A stretch of DNA of 9,594 nt from positions 1 through 9,594 of the forward strand of contig JAJYTL010000101.1 of assembly GCA_021793055.1 (NCBI GenBank), in the 5' to 3' direction. The notes under the pieces are model-generated. The model searched no databases and was not told the origin of the DNA. It was given only the letters and a program-made list of their open reading frames with translations. The first letter of the stretch is position 1. Every line of letters starts with the position of its first letter. Of the stretch, positions 6,061-9,594 are shown piece by piece. This stretch comes from Pseudomonadota bacterium. GTDB taxonomy: Bacteria; Pseudomonadota; Alphaproteobacteria; Ferrovibrionales; Ferrovibrionaceae. A program made the position numbers and the translations under genes.

Positions 6061-7836
6061 ATGAGTGAAGCGTGGCTGACGCTGGCGGAGGTGATGCGGC
6101 AGACGGGACGTTCGCAGATCACCTCTGATCGGAATTGGGACAGCGGCGCGTCCCCCACCTTGCGGGAGTTGTTCGAGAGCCTGAAATTTACGCCGGAAGA
6201 CGGGCGAATCTGGTTTGGCGACCAGCGCATGGTGCTTGTCCACGCCGCGGCGTACGGTGCGCTGCGGCAGGAGCTCATTTGCACGCTGGGCTTGGAGAAA
6301 ACCCGCGAGTTGCTGATGCGGATGGGTCACGTCGCCGGCACCAAGGATGCGGCGATAGTCCGCAACCGGTGGTCGCGTGGCGCCTCCGGTGACGTTGCCA
6401 GCATCTTCTTCAATGCCGGTGCACGCCTGCACGGTTTGGAAGGACTCGTGAAAGTTCTTCCGACGCGGTTTACTCTGAATGCGGACAGGGAGAGTTACCG
6501 GGGAACATTCACGTGGCAGGGGTCGGTCGAAGCGGCCGAACATGTTGCTGCGTTTGGTCTCAGCTCTGTTCCGGTATGCTGGATGCTCGTCGGCTACGCG
6601 AACGGCTATGCCAGCTCCATAAACGGGACGGAGATGCTATATAAGGAGGTCGAGTGTACGGCGATGGGCGCGCCCTGTTGCCGGTGTATCGGCCGGCCGG
6701 CAAAGGATTGGGCAGAGGATGAATCGCGGGTGCGTTTTTACTCGGTGGCGGAACTGGTGCCCAAGGGCAGCCGCAAGAGCGGCTTCGACGCCGCGCACGC
6801 CGAATGCGGCCCAAAGCCGCAGATAGTGGTCGGCGTCTCGCCGGCATTCCGTGCCGCTCGCGACAAGCTAGAAAAGGTCGCCGGGATCGATGCGACCGTC
6901 CTGCTCGAAGGCGAATCGGGCGTCGGCAAGGAAATGTTCACCGCTACTTTGCACGCGATCAGCCCACGAGCGAACGGTCCTTTTGTCGCCGTTAATTGCG
7001 CTGCGATCCCCGACACATTGATCGAATCCGAGTTGTTCGGGGTCGAGCGCGGCGCGTTCACGGGCGCGACAGTTTCCCGCCCCGGCCGCTTCGAGCGCGC
7101 CTCGGGCGGTACGCTGTTTCTTGACGAAATCTCTTCGATGAGCCTGATCGCGCAGGGGAAGCTGTTGCGTGCGGTACAGGAAGGGGTCGTTGAGCGCGTT
7201 GGGGGCGTGCAGCCGATCAAGGTCGACGTACGCCTGGTGGCGGCCACGAACGTGGATTTGCACAAGGAAGTCGATGCCGGGCGGTTCCGGCAGGACCTTT
7301 ACTTCCGCCTGAACGTGTTTCCTATTACGTTGCCGCCGCTGCGCGAACGGCGTGACGACATTCCTTTGCTTATGGAGCATTTCCTGGAGCGGTACTGCGC
7401 CAAGTACGGCCGCAAGGTCGAGGTGTTCACTGCCGGGGCGGTCGCCGCGCTCCTGCGTTACGACTATCCAGGTAACGTGCGGGAATTACAGAATATCATC
7501 GAGCGCGCCGTCATTTCCGCCGGGACGGACGGGGTGGTGGATGTGCAGCACTTGTTTGCACCCGGGAGAATTCCGCCGGACCTTCGCTACCTGATCGACG
7601 CAAACGGCGTATTCCGGGAAAGCGAGAGTTACGGCGAGCGGGCGAGCGAAGGCAGCGCACCGAGCGGCCTGATTGCTCAGGTGCTGGATGCCGGATTATC
7701 GATCCGCCAATGGGACGAGGAGCTCTGCCGTGAGGCCCTGACCCGCACCAAAGGAAACGTCGCCAAGGCGGCCCGAATGCTGGGATTGTCCCGCGCGCAG
7801 TTGACCTATCGGTTGCGCCGGCTTGGCGAAGCGTGA
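6061..7836 (+). CDS. Sigma-54-dependent activator of the XylR/DmpR/MopR family (591 aa)
   Basis: Cytoplasmic one-component regulator that binds an aromatic effector and, through ATP hydrolysis, remodels the RpoN polymerase. The N-terminal XylR_N domain starts around residue 36 (LFESLKFTPEDGRIWFGDQRM). A V4R-type domain covers about 150-211, then a linker, then the AAA+ core (about 253-480) with Walker A GESGVGKE (284-291), GAFTGA (331-336) and Walker B GGTLFLDE (349-356). A Fis-type helix-turn-helix is at 560-589 (KGNVAKAARMLGLSRAQLTYRL). Residues His124 and Trp152 match the spacing of the MopR phenol-contacting pair H106/W134. Cys173, Glu196, Cys199 and Cys207 match its zinc ligands C155/E178/C181/C189; every position is offset by 18. 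All activity motifs are intact. A GGGGG SD lies 5-9 bases before the ATG. It is divergent from the operon with the perfect sigma-54 promoter and is very probably its activator. The exact effector is unknown; a phenol-like compound is the best guess. Confidence 0.95.
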   Translation: MSEAWLTLAEVMRQTGRSQITSDRNWDSGASPTLRELFESLKFTPEDGRIWFGDQRMVLVHAAAYGALRQELICTLGLEKTRELLMRMGHVAGTKDAAIVRNRWSRGASGDVASIFFNAGARLHGLEGLVKVLPTRFTLNADRESYRGTFTWQGSVEAAEHVAAFGLSSVPVCWMLVGYANGYASSINGTEMLYKEVECTAMGAPCCRCIGRPAKDWAEDESRVRFYSVAELVPKGSRKSGFDAAHAECGPKPQIVVGVSPAFRAARDKLEKVAGIDATVLLEGESGVGKEMFTATLHAISPRANGPFVAVNCAAIPDTLIESELFGVERGAFTGATVSRPGRFERASGGTLFLDEISSMSLIAQGKLLRAVQEGVVERVGGVQPIKVDVRLVAATNVDLHKEVDAGRFRQDLYFRLNVFPITLPPLRERRDDIPLLMEHFLERYCAKYGRKVEVFTAGAVAALLRYDYPGNVRELQNIIERAVISAGTDGVVDVQHLFAPGRIPPDLRYLIDANGVFRESESYGERASEGSAPSGLIAQVLDAGLSIRQWDEELCREALTRTKGNVAKAARMLGLSRAQLTYRLRRLGEA

Positions 7837-7883
7837 GGCTTGTCGGGCCTGCGCCGCCAGGGGAGCCGGTATGACCTGAAAAC

Positions 7884-7926
7884 TTGGCCCTGATGCGCCA
7901 GGCCGCCCCGGCGTGGAATGGGCCAA
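7884..7926 (+). terminator. Imperfect stem-loop after the regulator gene
   Basis: TTGGCCC (7884-7890) pairs with GGGCCAA (7920-7926), and inside it CGCC (7896-7899) pairs with GGCG (7910-7913), separated by internal loops of five and six bases. It begins 47 bases after the regulator stop. No run of T follows, so it is not a standard intrinsic terminator. It could stabilise the 3' end of the mRNA or be an intergenic repeat element. Confidence 0.35.
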
Positions 7927-7981
7927 AGCTCCGCGTCCATCACGTGAGCTGGGATTGGCTCCCCGTAAATCCACGGAAGTT

Positions 7982-8007
7982 CCGATGAATAATGAAATTA
8001 TTATCGG
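7982..8007. repeat. Strong AT-rich hairpin in the intergenic region
   Basis: CCGAT-g-AATAAT (7982-7993), a GAA loop, then ATTATTATCGG (7997-8007): 11 base pairs with one bulged G (7987). A further three pairs (AAG 7977-7979 with CTT 8008-8010) are possible beyond a two-base bulge. The AT-rich composition stands out from the GC-rich surroundings. Neither side has a clear T run. It may be a transcription end for the regulator mRNA or an operator-like palindrome. Confidence 0.45.
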
Positions 8008-8182
8008 CTTTACTCAAAAATCGTCGATACCTAGAGTCGAAGCGTAAAGACCGGGGCGGTGTTCGCTACGGACGAACCTGAAGTCGCATCATTGTCACCG
8101 CAAGATCCAATCATAGGACAGGCGCGAGACGTTGCTTCCGCGCTTTCAGGAGCCAAGCGCCTGCTCGTCCTGCCTGCTGGCC

Positions 8183-8245
8183 TGCGGGGCCGGTCATTGC
8201 AGGGGTGGACGGGTTGCCTCGCAGGCTTCCGCGACCGGCCCGGCA
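8183..8245. repeat. 13-base inverted repeat
   Basis: TGCGGGGCCGGTC (8183-8195) and GACCGGCCCGGCA (8233-8245) are inverted copies with one mismatch, including nine perfect bases (GGGCCGGTC/GACCGGCCC), separated by 37 bases. In a GC-rich region a long-arm repeat like this could be chance, a stem-loop RNA, or the trace of a mobile sequence. I cannot decide. Confidence 0.4.
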
Positions 8246-8720
8246 CCGGCGGCACGCGCAGCTTCTCGTGGCTCACTCCGACAGCGCACGGTACTGTCCA
8301 CATCCCGTGGGAGGATCCGGCGGCGATCGCTCCTTCCCCTCGACACGCCGTCAGGCGCTCGATCTCGGTATGCGAGAGCCGACGGGGACGGTCGCCTGCC
8401 GCGAGGTTTGCGGCCTTTTTGAACTCGTTTCCTTGCAACGCTTGCTCCGAGCGCGCCACCGACCCGCGCGTCACGCTGAGACCCGGCGAGCGGGCGCCAT
8501 CGGCAGGTCGACTGCGCTCGTTCAGCTGCCCTATGGCGCGCGCCAGTGGATGCTCGAGCGATTGCAGTGGCGTATTCCCGCAATCCTGCACCTGAAGACA
8601 CTGGAGTCTGGGCAAAAAAACGGCGCAAGACCTGTACCCCAATTAGCAAATATCAAGCAGATGACCGCTTTGCTCTAGCTGACTGCCATTCGCCTTGAGT
8701 CCAATTGCCGAGACGCCACG

Positions 8721-9383
8721 ATGCACATGAATGACGATGATGAACGCCGGCTAGTGCAGTTGCTTGCCGATATGAATGAGGACGAGGGTGCGGCCCTCGC
8801 GAAGAAAATGCTGCTCGAGCGCAAGGTGCCGCCGTTGCGCGTGCTCGAGCTCTGTCGCGCCGCGATGGAGATCGTCGGCAAGCGCTTCGAGGCGCAGGAA
8901 TACTTTTTACCCGAACTGGTGCTAGCCGGCGAGATGCTCGACAACATCGGCAAGATCGCCAAACCGCTCATCGTCGGCGGCGCGGGTGGCGATACGAAGA
9001 GGCTCGGGCGCGTGCTGATCGGCACGGTGCACGGCGACCTGCACGATATCGGCAAGAACATCGTCACATTCATGCTCGATATAAACGGCTTCGAGGTGAA
9101 GGACATCGGCGTCGATGTCCCCGTCGAGACATTCATCGAAGAGATACGCGCGTTCAAGCCGGATGTCGTCGGGCTGTCAGGGTTCCTGACTCTGGCGTTC
9201 GATTCCATGAAAGAGACCATTGATGCATTCGATCAGGCAGGTGTGCGCAGCCGGATCAAGATCATGATCGGCGGCGGGCAGGTCGATGAGACGGTGCGTG
9301 CCTATACCGGTGCCGATGCATTCGGAGTCAACGCGGTGGAAGCCGTCGCGCTCGGAAAGAGGTGGATGGGAGCAGCAGTGTGA
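8721..9383 (+). CDS. Corrinoid (cobalamin-binding) methyl-carrier protein (220 aa)
   Basis: A two-domain corrinoid protein that carries a methyl group on cobalt between a substrate:corrinoid methyltransferase and a second methyltransferase acting on tetrahydrofolate or a similar acceptor. Residues 1-90 form the helical cap domain (LAKKMLLERKVPPLRVLELC, then EYFLPELVLAGEML). Residues 95-220 form the Rossmann-like B12 domain, with GTVHGDLHDIGKN containing the DxHxxG motif (Asp106, axial-ligand His108, Gly111), GLSGF (151-155) and the GGG of MIGGGQ (184-186). The length is typical of the MtbC/MttC/MtvC class, and it is not a full methionine synthase. ATG at 8721 has GAGA seven bases upstream; an in-frame ATG at 8727 is the alternative. 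Its stop overlaps by one base (TGATG) the start of a UroD-like gene, a common pairing. The methyl donor is unknown. Confidence 0.94.
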   Translation: MHMNDDDERRLVQLLADMNEDEGAALAKKMLLERKVPPLRVLELCRAAMEIVGKRFEAQEYFLPELVLAGEMLDNIGKIAKPLIVGGAGGDTKRLGRVLIGTVHGDLHDIGKNIVTFMLDINGFEVKDIGVDVPVETFIEEIRAFKPDVVGLSGFLTLAFDSMKETIDAFDQAGVRSRIKIMIGGGQVDETVRAYTGADAFGVNAVEAVALGKRWMGAAV

Positions 9384-9594
9384 TGGCCGAGGCGCGGGAG
9401 AAGCGGTTTCTAGAGCTGGCGCTGCAACCGCCGGAAGGCTCGCCCGGCAAGGGCGCTTTTGAGGCGCGGTGGAAGCGACTGATGGACTGCGTCGAGGGTC
9501 GTACGCCCGACCGTCTGCCGGTGGCGCTGTATGCGACGTTCTGGGTGGCAAAGTACGGCGGCATCAGTCCCAAGGAGCTGATGTACGATTACGA
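9383..9594 (+). CDS. Uroporphyrinogen decarboxylase-like methyltransferase, N-terminal part only
   Basis: The first 70 codons of a protein that continues past the right edge. The stretch WKRLMDCVEGRTPDRLPVAL (residues 30-49) is the characteristic opening of the UroD superfamily (R-x-x-x-x-x-x-G-R-x-P-D-R-x-P), followed by a helix with GISPKELMYDY. True heme-pathway UroD enzymes begin differently and do not sit beside corrinoid proteins. Adjacency with a one-base overlap to a corrinoid gene points to the MtaA/MtbA/MtvD-type branch, which moves methyl groups to or from the corrinoid. The N-terminal 28 residues before this motif are not conserved in kind. The zinc-binding His/Cys residues and the C-terminus are outside the window, so whether it binds the substrate or the final acceptor cannot be told. 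Confidence 0.8.
   Translation, partial: MAEAREKRFLELALQPPEGSPGKGAFEARWKRLMDCVEGRTPDRLPVALYATFWVAKYGGISPKELMYDY

Larger units (their letters stand above)
7837..8720. other. 884-base region without a supportable gene
   Basis: Several overlapping frames stay open here on both strands (for example 8059-8595 plus and 8031-8642 minus), as is common in GC-rich DNA. Their predicted proteins are rich in Arg, Ser, Pro and Ala, lack any motif I can trust, lack good ribosome sites, and overlap one another. I see no tRNA, rRNA or insertion-sequence ends. The stretch has three inverted repeats (listed separately). It may contain a decayed gene, an unrecognised RNA, or the promoter of the corrinoid operon. 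I find no sigma-54 promoter on the plus strand ahead of 8721. Confidence 0.6.

Noticed and set aside
8566..8572. CAGTGGC, the complement of the cobalamin riboswitch box GCCACTG, upstream of the corrinoid gene
   Set aside because: It is on the wrong strand for the corrinoid gene, and no surrounding riboswitch structure is apparent.
8059..8595. Plus-strand 178-codon open frame in the gene-poor region
   Set aside because: Low-complexity Arg/Ser/Pro/Ala composition, no motif, no convincing ribosome site, and competing frames on both strands.
8031..8642. Minus-strand 203-codon open frame with a stretch RPRRLSHTEIERLTACRGEG resembling the start of a tyrosine-recombinase catalytic domain
   Set aside because: The resemblance is limited to about 15 residues. 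None of the later Arg...His-x-x-Arg...Tyr catalytic pattern follows, and the frame overlaps other open frames of similar quality. It could at most be a remnant.
8205..8678. Plus-strand 157-codon open frame ending shortly before the corrinoid gene
   Set aside because: No recognisable domain; Arg/His-rich start typical of an out-of-frame reading of GC-rich DNA.
1..9594. CRISPR arrays, tRNA/rRNA genes, insertion-sequence ends
   Set aside because: No regularly spaced repeats, no tRNA-like cloverleaf or rRNA signature, and no transposase or paired terminal repeats with target duplication were seen by eye.

Overview
The window reads as a catabolic gene cluster from a Gram-negative, RpoN-containing proteobacterium. 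It holds an outer-membrane TonB-dependent receptor of the type abundant in sphingomonads and in Steroidobacter/Nevskia-like Gammaproteobacteria, with a divergent sigma-54 activator of the XylR/DmpR/MopR family. GC content is visibly high, with G/C-rich third codon positions. I cannot name the genus from sequence alone.

Left part (1-5582, minus strand): five consecutive genes run right to left and look like one operon. In transcription order they are a TonB-dependent receptor, a small EthD-family protein, a GMC (FAD-dependent) alcohol oxidoreductase, a complete short-chain dehydrogenase/reductase (SDR), and a second SDR cut by the window edge. Gaps are 43, -4, 9 and 32 bases, and each start has a plausible Shine-Dalgarno (SD) sequence. 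The logic is uptake of a poorly permeable small molecule across the outer membrane followed by stepwise alcohol/carbonyl oxidoreduction.

Control region (5583-6060): it contains a textbook -24/-12 sigma-54 promoter pointing into the receptor gene, about 213 bases of untranslated leader, and repeats nearer the regulator that are candidate activator sites. The regulator (6061-7836, plus strand) keeps a complete AAA+ core (Walker A, GAFTGA, Walker B), a Fis-type helix-turn-helix, and a sensor domain. In that sensor, His124, Trp152, Cys173, Glu196, Cys199 and Cys207 have exactly the spacing of the phenol- and zinc-binding residues of MopR (H106, W134, C155, E178, C181, C189). An aromatic, probably phenolic, inducer is therefore the best guess.

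Right part: 7837-8720 is almost 900 bases with no gene I can support, but it has several inverted repeats. It is followed by a plus-strand pair: a two-domain corrinoid protein (8721-9383) overlapping by one base the start of a uroporphyrinogen-decarboxylase-like methyltransferase (9383 onward, cut by the window). Such pairs carry out cobalamin-dependent methyl transfer, for example O-demethylation of methoxylated compounds. Together with a phenol-type sensor and alcohol/carbonyl oxidoreductases, the cluster may be for uptake and degradation of a methoxylated or otherwise aromatic compound. That pathway is inference. The individual family assignments are well supported.
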